Shown: positions 23,696 through 32,671 of the stretch, piece after piece
Position numbering within the stretch: the stretch's first letter is position 1
Layout: every line of letters begins with the position of its first letter
Assembly (NCBI RefSeq): GCF_001038455.1
Contig: NZ_LDUY01000022.1
Location: forward strand, 1-64,000
Direction: 5' to 3'
From: Fructobacillus sp. EFB-N1
GTDB lineage: Bacteria; Bacillota; Bacilli; Lactobacillales; Lactobacillaceae
DNA length: 64,000 bases
Notes under the pieces: model-generated
The model's database searches: none
What the model saw: only the letters and a program-made list of their open reading frames with translations
Told to the model about the DNA's origin: nothing
Program-made: the position numbers and the translations under genes

Positions 23696-24482
23696 GATTC
23701 AAAAAAGCCCGTTCAGCGTTTTGCTTGGTTTGTGTTGCGAGATCATCGGCTGACATTGAAAGCGTCTTGGCCAAATCATCAATAACAAACTTCGTCCAAC
23801 CAGGTTCGTTGCGCTTACCACGATTTGGACTTGGCGCCAAGTATGGGGCATCCGTTTCTACCAAAATTTGGTCCAATGGCACAACCTTGGCTGCTTCTCG
23901 AACTTCTTCTGCTTTTTTGAAGGTCACGACGCCAGAGAAGGAAATATAATAACCTAAATCAGCGAAGGCCTTCGCCTGTTCTGGGGTTCCTGAGAAAGAA
24001 TGAATCACCGCCTTGGTGACACTCTGTTCCTTCAAAACCCGATAAACATCATCAAAGGCTTCGCGGTTATGAATCACAACCGGCAAATTCTTTTCCTTGG
24101 CCAAACTGATTTGCGCCAAAAAGGCCTGCATTTGAACATTTTTATCGGTGTCATAGTGATAATCCAAGCCAGTTTCACCAACGGCAACCACCTTATCATG
24201 GTCCAATTGCTTGGTAAGCGTTGTCAGAGCCGCTTCATCAAAATCAGGTGTATCTTCTGGCTGGTAGCCTAAGATGGCGTAAACCCCGTCATTTTCTTGG
24301 GCAATTTCTAAGGCTCGCTGGTTGCCAACGGCATTATAGCCGACAATATTCATTTCAACTACTTGAAATTCATGTGCTCTTGCTAAGTATGCCGGCACGT
24401 CAAAGTAAAGTTCATTGTCATTCAAATGTGTATGACTGTCGTATGATGGTGCTGGTTGTTCATTTGGATGGTAAATCGCCAT
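23688..24482 (-). CDS. tatD: TatD family metal-dependent DNase
   Basis: A TIM-barrel metallohydrolase with 3'-5' DNase activity reported for the family. Metal ligands are visible in order: DSHTHLND (HxH), VAVGETGLDYHYD (Glu), VIHNREAFDD (His), VIHSFSGTPEQ (His) and LVETDAPYLAP (Asp). I chose the ATG at 24482, with AAGGAGG eight bases upstream, giving 264 residues; an in-frame start 25 codons earlier lacks these features. It leads the tatD-rnmV-ksgA run. Confidence 0.94.
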   Translation of the reverse strand: MAIYHPNEQPAPSYDSHTHLNDNELYFDVPAYLARAHEFQVVEMNIVGYNAVGNQRALEIAQENDGVYAILGYQPEDTPDFDEAALTTLTKQLDHDKVVAVGETGLDYHYDTDKNVQMQAFLAQISLAKEKNLPVVIHNREAFDDVYRVLKEQSVTKAVIHSFSGTPEQAKAFADLGYYISFSGVVTFKKAEEVREAAKVVPLDQILVETDAPYLAPSPNRGKRNEPGWTKFVIDDLAKTLSMSADDLATQTKQNAERAFLNHD

Positions 24483-24613
24483 GATGGCCTCCTTTTTTAC
24501 TTCCTCTATTCTAGCACAGGACGGCATTTTCTTTTGAATTCGTGAGAAAGTAGACAAACATTATTGCAAAAGAACGATACCCGTGCGTCAATCATAACGG
24601 TGTACCTGTTGAT

Positions 24614-24670
24614 AAAAAAAGACTACTCAGCAACTTATCCCCAAAAGTGGGTTTTTAAGCTGAGCAGTCT
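24614..24670 (-). terminator. Terminator of the nusB operon
   Basis: Minus strand: GACTGCTCAGC, an inner loop with CCCACTTTTGGGG, GCTGAGTAGTC, then seven T. Located six bases after the nusB stop. Confidence 0.88.
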
Positions 24671-24675
24671 TCTCT

Positions 24676-25089
24676 TTATTGAGCATCGACTGGTGCGTAG
24701 TTCTTCAAGACACCGTTAACAAATTGCGCATCTTGTTGACTAGCAAATTCTTTGGCAAGTTCTACCGCTTCATCCACTACAACCTTGTAGGGTGCGGGTT
24801 CTGGCATCTGCAATTCATAAACTGCAATGCGCAAAATCACGAGGTTAACTCGTGCGATTCGGTCAACCTTCCAGCCTAAGGCCAAGTGCTTTGCGATATC
24901 AGCATCCAATTGCGCTTTTCGTGCTAAAACACCGTTAACCAGTTGGGGCAAAAAGGCATGGTAGTCTTGATCACCGACAACTAGGTCATAGACCAAATCC
25001 ATTTCAGCTTCATCTGGCGTCTTGTTGGCGCAAGCAAAGAGAATCTGGACGGCCGCTTGCCGTTCTTCATGTCGTGATAATTGAGTCAT
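24676..25089 (-). CDS. nusB: Transcription antitermination factor NusB
   Basis: NusB with S10 binds boxA RNA and promotes antitermination in rRNA synthesis. The 137-residue protein is all-helical with SRHEERQAAVQILFAC at the start, VNGVLARKAQLD, and the C-terminal ELAKEFASQQDAQFVNGVL motif. Its start overlaps the Gls24-family stop by one base, the conserved yqhY-nusB coupling of Firmicutes. Confidence 0.95.
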   Translation of the reverse strand: MTQLSRHEERQAAVQILFACANKTPDEAEMDLVYDLVVGDQDYHAFLPQLVNGVLARKAQLDADIAKHLALGWKVDRIARVNLVILRIAVYELQMPEPAPYKVVVDEAVELAKEFASQQDAQFVNGVLKNYAPVDAQ

Positions 25090-25538
25090 TAGCTGGGCTC
25101 CTTTGCCAGGTCATGATCAAACAAATGGTCAGGGTCCAGGGTATCGTTTGTATCATCAGGGACCAAACCGGCAATGTTGACGTTCACTTCCGTAACCGTC
25201 AAACCAGTCAAATCAGCCAAGTTTTTCTTGATTGATTGTTGGATAGCAAAAGCCACCTTTGCTACGACAACACCGTAATGCAAAACAACAGAGACGTCAA
25301 AATTCAAGCCATCTTCGTCGTTTTCCAATAAAACACCCTTCGTTTTGGCGATATTGGTCAAAGATTTTGGAAAATGGTCGTAAACGTTTGTTTGCATGGC
25401 TGCTACACCATCAACCTCTAGGGTTGCTGCCTGGGCGATCAATTCTAAGGCATGCCGGGCAACCATTGTTTGCCCGTCTTCCATTTTGTCAGCGGACAGT
25501 AAAAAGTTCTTATTCGCTAAGCTGGCTTGCTTGACCAT
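25089..25538 (-). CDS. yqhY: Asp23/Gls24 (YqhY) family protein
   Basis: A small alkaline-shock-type protein, cytoplasmic or membrane-associated; the Bacillus homologue YqhY affects acetyl-CoA carboxylase control. The core LELIAQAATLEVDGVAAMQ and NFDVSVVLHYGVVVAKVAFAIQQSIKKNLADLTGLTVTEVNVNI are diagnostic. The ATG at 25538 is preceded by GGAGG; four extra codons upstream would overlap that site. It sits between efp and nusB as in other Firmicutes. Confidence 0.92.
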   Translation of the reverse strand: MVKQASLANKNFLLSADKMEDGQTMVARHALELIAQAATLEVDGVAAMQTNVYDHFPKSLTNIAKTKGVLLENDEDGLNFDVSVVLHYGVVVAKVAFAIQQSIKKNLADLTGLTVTEVNVNIAGLVPDDTNDTLDPDHLFDHDLAKEPS

Positions 25539-25580
25539 TGTTTCCTCCAATCAACCGATAAAATCGGTACCAATAAATAC

Positions 25581-25608
25581 AAAAGACTGCTTCATCAAGA
25601 AAGCAGCC
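25581..25608 (-). terminator. Weak terminator after efp
   Basis: Minus strand GGCTGCTT, eight bases, AAGCAGTCTTTTGT. The T-run is short, so partial read-through into yqhY-nusB is likely. Confidence 0.65.
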
Positions 25609-25617
25609 TAAGCAACC

Positions 25618-26178
25618 TTAGGCCCGACCCTTGTAGGACCCATCTTCAGTATTAACAATGATGGTTTCACCTTCGTTAACAAAATCTGGCACTGTAATTG
25701 TAGCACCAGTTTCAACAGTAGCAGGCTTACCTGAACCAGTAGCCGTTGCCCCCTTGATACCAGGTTGCGTCTCCGTTACCTTCAAAGTAACAGTTGATGG
25801 CAATTCTGCTCCCAAGACTTCTGAACCATACATCGTAATCTTAACTTCCATTCCTTCAAGCATGAACTTCAAGGCTTCTTGCAAGTTATCATCTGAGATG
25901 TTGATTTGTTCGTAAGTTTCAGTGTCCATGAAGACACGACCATCGTTTTCGGCGTACAAGTATGACATTGGGCGCGTTGTAATTTCGGCCTGTTCAAACT
26001 TATCACCAGGACGGAAGGTTACTTCGTTAACCGCACCCGTCCGCAAATTCTTCAACTTAGAGCGCACAAAGGCAGCTCCCTTTCCAGGCTTCACGTGTTG
26101 GAATTCCAATACACGCCAGATTGAGTTTGAGTATTCAATCGTCAAACCTGTCTTCAAATCATTCATGCCAATTGCCAT
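25618..26178 (-). CDS. efp: Elongation factor P
   Basis: EF-P enters stalled ribosomes and helps join consecutive prolines. The 186 residues form three beta-barrel domains; the tip loop of domain I is [15 protein letters not shown], with the Lys that is modified in many bacteria (about residue 32). The signature [21 protein letters not shown] is in the C-terminal part. No epmA/epmB genes are in the window. It leads the efp-yqhY-nusB cluster from an extended -10 promoter. Confidence 0.97.
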   Translation of the reverse strand: MAIGMNDLKTGLTIEYSNSIWRVLEFQHVKPGKGAAFVRSKLKNLRTGAVNEVTFRPGDKFEQAEITTRPMSYLYAENDGRVFMDTETYEQINISDDNLQEALKFMLEGMEVKITMYGSEVLGAELPSTVTLKVTETQPGIKGATATGSGKPATVETGATITVPDFVNEGETIIVNTEDGSYKGRA

Positions 26179-26213
26179 GAGTCTATCCCTCGTTCGTTAA
26201 GTAATTGTATTTT

Positions 26214-26222
26214 ATTATAACA
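26214..26222 (-). promoter_or_regulatory. Promoter of efp
   Basis: Minus strand TGTTATAAT, an extended -10 element; the -35 is poor. It lies about 36 bases upstream of the efp ATG. Confidence 0.6.
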
Positions 26223-26469
26223 AATTTTTGGCCAATACGCACTGTTCTTTCAAAATGATGATTTTATACTAACTCGCTTTATTAGCAAAAGGGTGAACTA
26301 ACGGTAGTTTTCATTATATATGAACACTTTTTGGAGCACTGATTTGGTATTTACTGAGCTTTAAATACAAAAAACTATCATACTTATTTACAAAATGATT
26401 CGTACCAGCAACTAATTTTTTAACAAAGGTTATGCCTTCTTAAGAAACCCCCCAATCCCCTGCCAGCTG
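26223..26469. other. AT-rich divergent intergenic region
   Basis: Between efp (leftward) and rpoY (rightward) are 355 bases without a credible gene. Apart from the two promoters I see no strong hairpin, riboswitch or long repeat here. Confidence 0.5.
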
Positions 26470-26478
26470 TGGTAAAAT
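26470..26478 (+). promoter_or_regulatory. Promoter of rpoY-rnjA
   Basis: TGGTAAAAT, an extended -10 ending at 26478; no clear -35. The start codon of rpoY follows 56 bases downstream. Confidence 0.5.
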
Positions 26479-26533
26479 AGAATTTAAGGTTTTCGTTCGT
26501 GATCAATTAAAAATTAAACTTGGAGGAACAAAC

Positions 26534-26749
26534 ATGGTTTACAAAGTTTACTATCAAAGTCATTTCGACCGCAATCCAAAGCGGGAAAACACTCAGGCCT
26601 TTTACATCGAGGCCGAATCAAAGCCAGCCGCATTAGCAGCTGCGCAAGCAAATACAGAATTTAACATCGAAGATGTTGAAGAATTATCCGATGCAGCACT
26701 GGTGTACGAACAGGCTAATCCGGAATTTAAGTTAACAACCTTCGCCTAA
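26534..26749 (+). CDS. rpoY: RNA polymerase epsilon subunit
   Basis: RpoY (YkzG, formerly DUF1447) is the small auxiliary subunit of Firmicutes RNA polymerase. The 71 residues match the family: MVYKVYYQSHFDRNPKRENT, FYIEAESKPAALAAAQ, FNIEDVEELSDAALVYEQ and the terminal FKLTTFA. TTGGAGG lies eight bases before the ATG. Its stop overlaps the rnjA start (TAATG), the universal rpoY-rnjA pairing. Confidence 0.96.
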   Translation: MVYKVYYQSHFDRNPKRENTQAFYIEAESKPAALAAAQANTEFNIEDVEELSDAALVYEQANPEFKLTTFA

Positions 26750-28431
26750 TGTCAGCAGTTGATATTAAGGAAAACGAAGTTGGCGTTTACGCCCTTGGTG
26801 GACTTGGCGAAATTGGAAAAAACACGTATGGAATCCAATACCAAGATGAAATTATCGTCGTGGATGCCGGAATTAAGTTTCCAGAGGATTCCCTTTTAGG
26901 AATTGACTATGTCATTCCAGACTATTCGTACTTAGTCGAAAACATTGACAAAGTAAAAGCTCTGGTGATCACCCACGGACACGAAGACCACATCGGGGCG
27001 ATTGCTTACTTTTTACAAGCTGTCAATGTACCAGTTTATGCCGGACCATTGGCAATGGCCTTAATTCGGAACAAGTTGGAGGAAAAGCAGCTGTTAAACC
27101 GCGCTGAACTTCACGAAATTACGGATGGGTCAGTCATTGAATTCGACCAAATGTCAGTTGAATTCATTCGTACCACTCACTCAATCCCAGACGTTTTTGC
27201 CGTTTCAGTCAAAACGCCCGTTGGAACGATTGTGGAAACCGGTGACTTCAAATTTGATTTGACACCAACCACCAAGCAAAAGCCAAACCTTTGGTCAATG
27301 GCTCGAACGGGTGAAGAAGGCGTCTTATTGTTGATGTCGGATTCAACCAACGCTGAGCGTCCCGAGTGGACAAAATCAGAAGCCTGGGTCGAAAAGACTG
27401 TTCAAAAGCTTTTTGAACAATTAAAGCATGGCCGAATTATCTTTGCTACTTTCGCTTCGAACATGAATCGAATCAAAATGGCCACGGATGCTGCCATTGC
27501 CCACGGCCGTAAGATTGCCGTCTTCGGTCGGTCAATGGAATCAGCCATGACGAACGGACGGGCCCTTGGATACTTAAACATCCCAGATGACGCCCTGATT
27601 GAGCAGTCACAGATTAAAAATATCCCAGATGACGAACTTTTGATTCTCTCAACCGGATCACAGGGAGAGTCAATGGCCGCTTTGGCGCGGATTGCTAATG
27701 GCACTCACAAGCAGGTTCGCTTGAAGCCAAACGATAATGTTATCTTCTCTTCTTCCCCAATTCCTGGGAACACAGCCTCTGTTAACGCTGTGATTAACAA
27801 ATTAGAAGAAGGTGGCGCGAACGTCATTCATGGTAAGTTAAACAATATTCACACTTCTGGTCACGGTGGCCAAGAAGAACAAAAGTTGATGTTGTCATTA
27901 ATGAAGCCTGAATACTTTATGCCTGTCCACGGTGAATACCGGATGCTCAAAGTTCATGCTGGCCTAGCCGAAGAACTTGATATTCCAAAAGACCATACCT
28001 TTATCCTGGAAAACGGTGATGTTCTCGCTCTTGATGGTGTTAACCCACCACGAATTGCTGGACACTTCCCTGCCGAAGATACTTATATCGATGGTTCAGG
28101 AATTGGCGATATCGGTTCGATTGTATTGCACGACCGCCTGAAGCTATCACAAGATGGTTTGGTTATCGTCACCGCTACGATCGACTTAAAGAAAAAGGAA
28201 ATCCTTTCTGGACCTGATATCTTGTCCCGTGGTTTTGTTTACATGCGTGAATCTGGTGACCTCATTAATGATGGTCGTCATGTCATTTTCAATACGATTC
28301 GTAAGGCAATGTCTGCAAAGAATGCCAGTGAATCTGATATTCGTCAGGCCATCATTGATGATTTGGCTAAGTATTTGCATAAAGAAACGGCTCGTAAGCC
28401 AATGATTTTGCCAATGCTGATTATGATTTAA
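26749..28431 (+). CDS. rnjA: Ribonuclease J1
   Basis: RNase J1 is a metallo-beta-lactamase/beta-CASP nuclease with endo- and 5'-exonuclease activity, central to mRNA decay and rRNA processing. Motifs: VITHGHEDHIGAI (HxHxDH, about residue 75), GDFKFDLTP, MSDSTNAERP, the beta-CASP region (FSSSPIPGNTASVNAVIN, HTSGHGGQEE) and FMPVHGEYRMLK. At 560 residues it is full length. It is translationally coupled to rpoY and ends at a strong terminator. Confidence 0.97.
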   Translation: MSAVDIKENEVGVYALGGLGEIGKNTYGIQYQDEIIVVDAGIKFPEDSLLGIDYVIPDYSYLVENIDKVKALVITHGHEDHIGAIAYFLQAVNVPVYAGPLAMALIRNKLEEKQLLNRAELHEITDGSVIEFDQMSVEFIRTTHSIPDVFAVSVKTPVGTIVETGDFKFDLTPTTKQKPNLWSMARTGEEGVLLLMSDSTNAERPEWTKSEAWVEKTVQKLFEQLKHGRIIFATFASNMNRIKMATDAAIAHGRKIAVFGRSMESAMTNGRALGYLNIPDDALIEQSQIKNIPDDELLILSTGSQGESMAALARIANGTHKQVRLKPNDNVIFSSSPIPGNTASVNAVINKLEEGGANVIHGKLNNIHTSGHGGQEEQKLMLSLMKPEYFMPVHGEYRMLKVHAGLAEELDIPKDHTFILENGDVLALDGVNPPRIAGHFPAEDTYIDGSGIGDIGSIVLHDRLKLSQDGLVIVTATIDLKKKEILSGPDILSRGFVYMRESGDLINDGRHVIFNTIRKAMSAKNASESDIRQAIIDDLAKYLHKETARKPMILPMLIMI

Positions 28432-28439
28432 GAAAATAG

Positions 28440-28476
28440 AAAACGTCTAAATGATTTTATCGTTTAGACGTTTTTT
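28440..28476 (+). terminator. Terminator of rpoY-rnjA
   Basis: AAACGTCTAAA, eleven bases, TTTAGACGTTTTTT, directly after the rnjA stop. Confidence 0.92.
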
Positions 28477-28584
28477 CATACTAAAATCTGCTATTATTAA
28501 AGGGTATCGTTAACATTTTATTTATGCTTTTACTTGTTTAACGATTGATTATCCGTTTCTATCCAATATAAGGAGCTTTAAGAG

Positions 28585-30102
28585 ATGACAGAACGCAAGA
28601 TTCCGGCGATTATGGGCACACAACACCCTGATAACGCCAACGCCCCCTTCTGGGACACCGCGCAACAACCTTTCATCAGTGCTTATCGTGAAACTGATGA
28701 AGCCTTTCAAAACTACCAGGCCCTCGATGTTGATGAATACATGTGGGACTGGGAAGGAAAGCACGCCGATGCGGCCGTCATTGACCGCCTTTTTTCAACC
28801 CACTATGAATACTTTAAGGAACACCAACTTGGTCGTGACAAGTTTTTGACCTTCCGTTTCCCAAACATCTGGGAAGAAAAGGGCTACAACTTAATGCAAG
28901 CCATGACCGCCTTTTTGAGTTCAGAAGACTTTGCCAACGATCTTGGCTTTGACCAACGGCCTTTATTTGAAGCCATTTTGCCAATGGCCCAGCGTGCCGA
29001 TCAAATCATTGAAATGCAGCTTTTGTTTGAAAAGCTCGCCCAGTTCAAGGATGCGACCTTCACACCAACGGAAGATAACAAGGCCTACATCGAGATGATT
29101 CCACTCTTTGAAGACTTTGAAACACAATACCATGCACCAGAAATTTTGAAGGAATACTTGAACCTTCACGAGGAACACTTTGGTTTCCGACCAAAGTACT
29201 TGCGTGTCTTCTTGGCTGGGTCTGATTCTGCCCTCTCAGCCGGCTTTATGTCCTCCATTATTGGAAACAAGTTAGCCTTAGCTCGCTTGCACCAATTTGC
29301 CGAGGAAGAAGGCATCACCATCTACCCAATTTCTGGAACTGGGTCTGCCATCTTCCGTGGTGGCCTCTCACCTCGTCGTGTTAAGCGCTATGTCCGTGAG
29401 TTCCCTGGTGTGCGCACGGCAACGGTCCAGTCAGCATTCCGTTATGACTTTTCGATTGACGAAGCAAAGGCTGGTATCAAGTACTTGAAGGAAGAATTGC
29501 CAAAGGCCAAACCATTGGTGATTAGCGATGAAGACGAAACCATTCTTTCCGATATCGCCCAAAAATCAGCAACCTTCTACCAGGAAACACTTGAGCAATT
29601 GGTTCCTGATGTTCAACCAATCTTCAAGGCCTTCCCAAAACGTCGTGATCGCCGTCAGCACGTTGGTGTCTTAGGTTACTCCCGTTCAGTTGATAACATC
29701 GAATTGCCTCGGGCTATCAACTTTACTGGTGCCTTCTACTCAATTGGTGTGCCACCTGAATTTATTGGCTTTGGTCGTGCATACGCGAGCCTCAACGAGG
29801 AGCAGTTGGCTGTCTTGAACCGCTATTACCCAAGCATGCGCGCTGATTTTGCGGAATTAGACCACTATGTCAACTGGGATGCCCTCCAGGTTTTGAAGAC
29901 GCAAAGTCCGGCCTGGCAAGAAGTCGAAGAAGATATCGTCATCCTAAAGGATGCCTTTGACCTCCACATTGGCCCAGAAACAATGGCTGAACAACAACAC
30001 GCTGAAATCGCTCTCCAAGTCGTTGAATTCAAGGAAGGCGCTTCCGTTGCCATCACTGCTTTAATCAACCGCATGGCCCAATTGCGTCATTTCTTGGGTT
30101 AA
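28585..30102 (+). CDS. ppcA: Archaeal-type phosphoenolpyruvate carboxylase
   Basis: Carboxylates phosphoenolpyruvate to oxaloacetate, the anaplerotic entry for aspartate and thus pyrimidine synthesis. The start MTERKIPAIMGTQHPDNA and FLTFRFPNIWEEKGYN, GSDSALSAGFMSSIIGN, YPISGTGSAIFRGGLSPRRV and KAFPKRRDRRQHVGVLGYSR are those of the short archaeal family (about 500 residues), unlike the 900-residue bacterial enzyme. This type is known in archaea, Clostridium perfringens and Leuconostoc/Oenococcus. AAGGAG precedes the ATG by nine bases. Single-gene unit with its own terminator. Confidence 0.93.
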   Translation: MTERKIPAIMGTQHPDNANAPFWDTAQQPFISAYRETDEAFQNYQALDVDEYMWDWEGKHADAAVIDRLFSTHYEYFKEHQLGRDKFLTFRFPNIWEEKGYNLMQAMTAFLSSEDFANDLGFDQRPLFEAILPMAQRADQIIEMQLLFEKLAQFKDATFTPTEDNKAYIEMIPLFEDFETQYHAPEILKEYLNLHEEHFGFRPKYLRVFLAGSDSALSAGFMSSIIGNKLALARLHQFAEEEGITIYPISGTGSAIFRGGLSPRRVKRYVREFPGVRTATVQSAFRYDFSIDEAKAGIKYLKEELPKAKPLVISDEDETILSDIAQKSATFYQETLEQLVPDVQPIFKAFPKRRDRRQHVGVLGYSRSVDNIELPRAINFTGAFYSIGVPPEFIGFGRAYASLNEEQLAVLNRYYPSMRADFAELDHYVNWDALQVLKTQSPAWQEVEEDIVILKDAFDLHIGPETMAEQQHAEIALQVVEFKEGASVAITALINRMAQLRHFLG

Positions 30103-30127
30103 TCCAGGCACTTAAAAATTAATCAAC

Positions 30128-30156
30128 AAAAAGACGAACCTAAGTTCGTCTTTTTT
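30128..30156 (+). terminator. Terminator of ppcA
   Basis: AAAAAGACGAAC, CTAA, GTTCGTCTTTTTT. Confidence 0.92.
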
Positions 30157-30239
30157 ATTTGCTCATTATTTTGTCGTACCAGAAATCGTGGTGCCAAACA
30201 AATGTCAAGAAAAGATCGTCACTATCCCTAATTTTCTGC

Positions 30240-30316
30240 TATAATCGACGTATTCTGATAAATTTGAAATGATACCCGTCGTTTGGGTATCCGGCATGCA
30301 CTGGCATGCCTTTTTT
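30240..30316 (+). ncRNA. Short promoter-hairpin-terminator RNA (sRNA or leader)
   Basis: An extended -10 TGCTATAAT ends at 30245. About 26 bases into the transcript comes GATACCC-loop-GGGTATC (30271-30291), then a terminator GGCATGC-ACTG-GCATGCC with six T (30293-30316). The unit is about 65 nt and stops 25 bases before the orphan gene at 30342. It is either a small RNA or an attenuator controlling that gene. I recognise no known riboswitch core in it. Confidence 0.6.
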
Positions 30317-30341
30317 AACGACATAGCAAAGACTTAAGATT

Positions 30342-31235
30342 ATGACATCAGCACACTTTATCATCGATACAACCCTGATTCGCCAAAAAGATCTGGGTTC
30401 CTTGGATCAAATTCAAGGGCAATTAACAGCCGCCCAGGCGGTGACAAGCTTTCAAAAGGCATCAACGCAAAACCCAGTCTATAGCCTCGCCCGTAAAGTC
30501 GCTAAGACCTTACAAACAGAAGAAGTCCTGCCAATCGTCGTCATTGGTAATCCAGCTTCCTTGAATGCAACTTTGGCCGCAATTCTAGACTTTGACGAAA
30601 GCCTGCGCTGGCCACTCTTACTCATCAATTGGGGCGATAAAAACCACTCAACAAATCATCTTGTGAACCAAATTTTAACTTCCTTAAACAACCAAGCCAT
30701 CCAGCAGGCTCCTCTTGGACTGGTAACGGGTTCTGTTCCAAAGCAGGGCAAGCAATACTTCTTGGATAGCTTCCAGGTCGGTCCTGATTTTTCAGCTATT
30801 TTACCTAAATTCAATCAAAAATTTGCTTGGAAGCATGCCTTTCATCAAATGTTTTCTTTTTGGGGCCAGGCCTCACGCAATCAAAATAAAATCAGCTTCT
30901 CCTGGACCCTTCGTTTTGGCCATACCTACCAAAACCATTCCAAGACGCTCGGTTTACAAATTATTCTGGGCCAAGATGGTGTCGCGGCCGAAATCCGTCT
31001 CGTGAACCAACTTCCCTGGCCACAAATCATGCTGACCTATCTGCGTGGTAAAAAAGGCGTGGAAAACCCTAGTCGAAAGGGATTTACCACTATCCCACTC
31101 ACGATTCCTGCCGATTTTCATATCCAAGATATTCAGTCGGTCAAAATCGATGGCCGCCTCCTTCAATCCGGTGCCTATTCTTTCACCATGACGATTGCAG
31201 GGACCTACCCCATCATGACAGTCACCGAAAACTAA
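30342..31235 (+). CDS. Unknown 297-residue protein
   Basis: No family recognised. The first half looks like an alpha/beta Rossmann-type fold (LPIVVIGNPASLNATLAAIL, RWPLLLINWGDKNHST), with no Walker motif or signal peptide; the second half is strand-rich (ISFSWTLRFGHTYQNHSKTLGLQIILGQDG and IPLTIPADFHIQDIQSVKIDG). No good Shine-Dalgarno stands before the ATG, only a weak AAGA. A promoter plus terminator unit precedes it, so its expression may depend on attenuation. It converges with metK on a shared terminator. The coding pattern resembles its neighbours, so I take it as a real gene. Confidence 0.7.
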   Translation: MTSAHFIIDTTLIRQKDLGSLDQIQGQLTAAQAVTSFQKASTQNPVYSLARKVAKTLQTEEVLPIVVIGNPASLNATLAAILDFDESLRWPLLLINWGDKNHSTNHLVNQILTSLNNQAIQQAPLGLVTGSVPKQGKQYFLDSFQVGPDFSAILPKFNQKFAWKHAFHQMFSFWGQASRNQNKISFSWTLRFGHTYQNHSKTLGLQIILGQDGVAAEIRLVNQLPWPQIMLTYLRGKKGVENPSRKGFTTIPLTIPADFHIQDIQSVKIDGRLLQSGAYSFTMTIAGTYPIMTVTEN

Positions 31236-31246
31236 TCAATACAAAT

Positions 31247-31291
31247 GAAAAAGACCTGGATCCATCCTTCGACGGCATTCAGGTCTTTTTT
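31247..31291. terminator. Bidirectional terminator between the orphan gene and metK
   Basis: AAAAAGACCTG ... CAGGTCTTTTTT with a long inner loop, between convergent genes. Confidence 0.85.
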
Positions 31292-31332
31292 AGTTTAGAT
31301 GATAGCTCTGATTTTTCCTAAAGAAAATTGGC

Positions 31333-32490
31333 TTACAATTCCGCCTTGATTTTCTCAACCTGGTCCAACTTTTCCCATGGCAAGTCCAATTCAGGACGAC
31401 CAAAGTGGCCGTAAGCAGCTGTTTGCTTGTAGATTGGGCGACGAAGGTCTAGGCTGTTAATGATTGACAAAGGACGGAAATCAAAGATCTTCTCAACAAT
31501 CGCTTCAATCTTGTCTTCTGCTACCTTGGCAGTCCCAAATGTTTCGATATTCAGCGAAACCGGCTTTGCGACCCCGATGGCATAGGCAACTTGGAGTTCC
31601 ACCTTATCAGCCAAGCCAGCCGCCACCAAATTCTTCGCCACGTAGCGAGCATAGTAAGCAGCAGAACGATCAACCTTGGTTGCATCCTTACCTGAGAAAG
31701 CACCTCCACCGTGGTGGGCTGCCCCACCATAAGTATCAACGATGATCTTACGACCAGTCAAACCAGAATCGGCTTGAGGCCCACCCAAGACAAAGCGGCC
31801 AGATGGGTTGATGTAATACTTCGTTTGGTCATCGACTAAATCAGCAGGCAAAACAGGATCAATCACGAACTTTTTAATATCAGCACGCAATTGTTCCAAT
31901 GTTACTTCTGAATCGTGCTGAGTTGACAAAACAACGGCGGCAATACGCTTTACCTGACCATCATCCGTCAATTCCAGCGTTACTTCCCCCTTGGCATCTG
32001 GACGGAGATATGACAATTTTTGGTCATTTCGTACTTGACGAATCTTGCGCATTAACTGGTGGGACAAGTCTAAGGCCAGTGGCAAGTAATCAGCCGTTTC
32101 GTTGGTTGCATAACCAAAGACCATTCCTTGGTCACCAGCACCTAACTGGTCAGGATCATCTTCAGCAGCATCAACGGCTTGCGCGATATCGGGTGATTGT
32201 TCCACAATTTTGTTGGAAACATTGATGGAATCAGCTGAGAAGCCAAATTCAGGCTTGTCATAGCCGATTGCCTTAATCGTATCAACAGCAATTTGACGGA
32301 CGTTCACATAGGCAGTCGTTGACAATTCACCAAAGATGGAAACATCCCCCGTTGATGTCGTCACTTCGATGGCGGCCCGAGCCTTTGGGTCTTCTGTCAA
32401 CACGGCATCCAAGATGGCATCGGCGATTTGGTCTGCCACCTTATCAGGGTGGCCGTTGGCTACTGATTCAGCAGTAAAAAATTTTGTCAT
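31333..32490 (-). CDS. metK: S-adenosylmethionine synthetase
   Basis: Makes S-adenosylmethionine from methionine and ATP. Diagnostic motifs: [22 protein letters not shown] at the start, [16 protein letters not shown] (about 118-133) and [20 protein letters not shown] with TKVDRSAAY (about 255-283). The 385-residue product starts at 32490, with AAAGGAG nine bases upstream; ten further codons upstream are in frame but have no site. It is a single gene under the SAM-I riboswitch described next, so it is repressed by its own product. Confidence 0.97.
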   Translation of the reverse strand: MTKFFTAESVANGHPDKVADQIADAILDAVLTEDPKARAAIEVTTSTGDVSIFGELSTTAYVNVRQIAVDTIKAIGYDKPEFGFSADSINVSNKIVEQSPDIAQAVDAAEDDPDQLGAGDQGMVFGYATNETADYLPLALDLSHQLMRKIRQVRNDQKLSYLRPDAKGEVTLELTDDGQVKRIAAVVLSTQHDSEVTLEQLRADIKKFVIDPVLPADLVDDQTKYYINPSGRFVLGGPQADSGLTGRKIIVDTYGGAAHHGGGAFSGKDATKVDRSAAYYARYVAKNLVAAGLADKVELQVAYAIGVAKPVSLNIETFGTAKVAEDKIEAIVEKIFDFRPLSIINSLDLRRPIYKQTAAYGHFGRPELDLPWEKLDQVEKIKAEL

Positions 32491-32529
32491 TTTCTTTTTC
32501 TCCTTTAAATTAACTAACAATTAAGAGAC

Positions 32530-32653
32530 AAAAGAAAAGCGCCGTGGACAACCCAAAGCGCTTTGCAAGTTGCCTATCTTACAGAATTACCACCGTGCGA
32601 ATGCCGGTTGGTGCAGGTTCACCGTGCTGTATCACTTCCCTGCTCTTGATAGT
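32530..32653 (-). promoter_or_regulatory. SAM-I riboswitch (S-box) of metK
   Basis: Reading the minus strand, the aptamer starts CTATCAAGAG, continues with GTGAACCTGC and ACCAACC, then GGTGGTAATTCTG, and closes with AAGATAG pairing back to the first segment: the S-box layout. It is followed by a terminator stem AAAGCGC...GCGCTTTT and a T-rich run at about 32535-32570, then the metK start. SAM binding should favour the terminator. The conserved blocks deviate slightly from the Bacillus consensus (for example ACCAACC for GGCAACC). Confidence 0.85.
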
Positions 32654-32671
32654 TATGTAATTTATAATTTA

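Noticed and set aside
24480-24613. Extra N-terminal region of TatD (25 codons)
   Set aside because: No ribosome site and no family similarity; a good Shine-Dalgarno precedes the internal ATG at 24482.
30240-30316. preQ1, fluoride or guanidine riboswitch
   Set aside because: None of their conserved core sequences fit the two hairpins; only a generic attenuator/sRNA label is supported.
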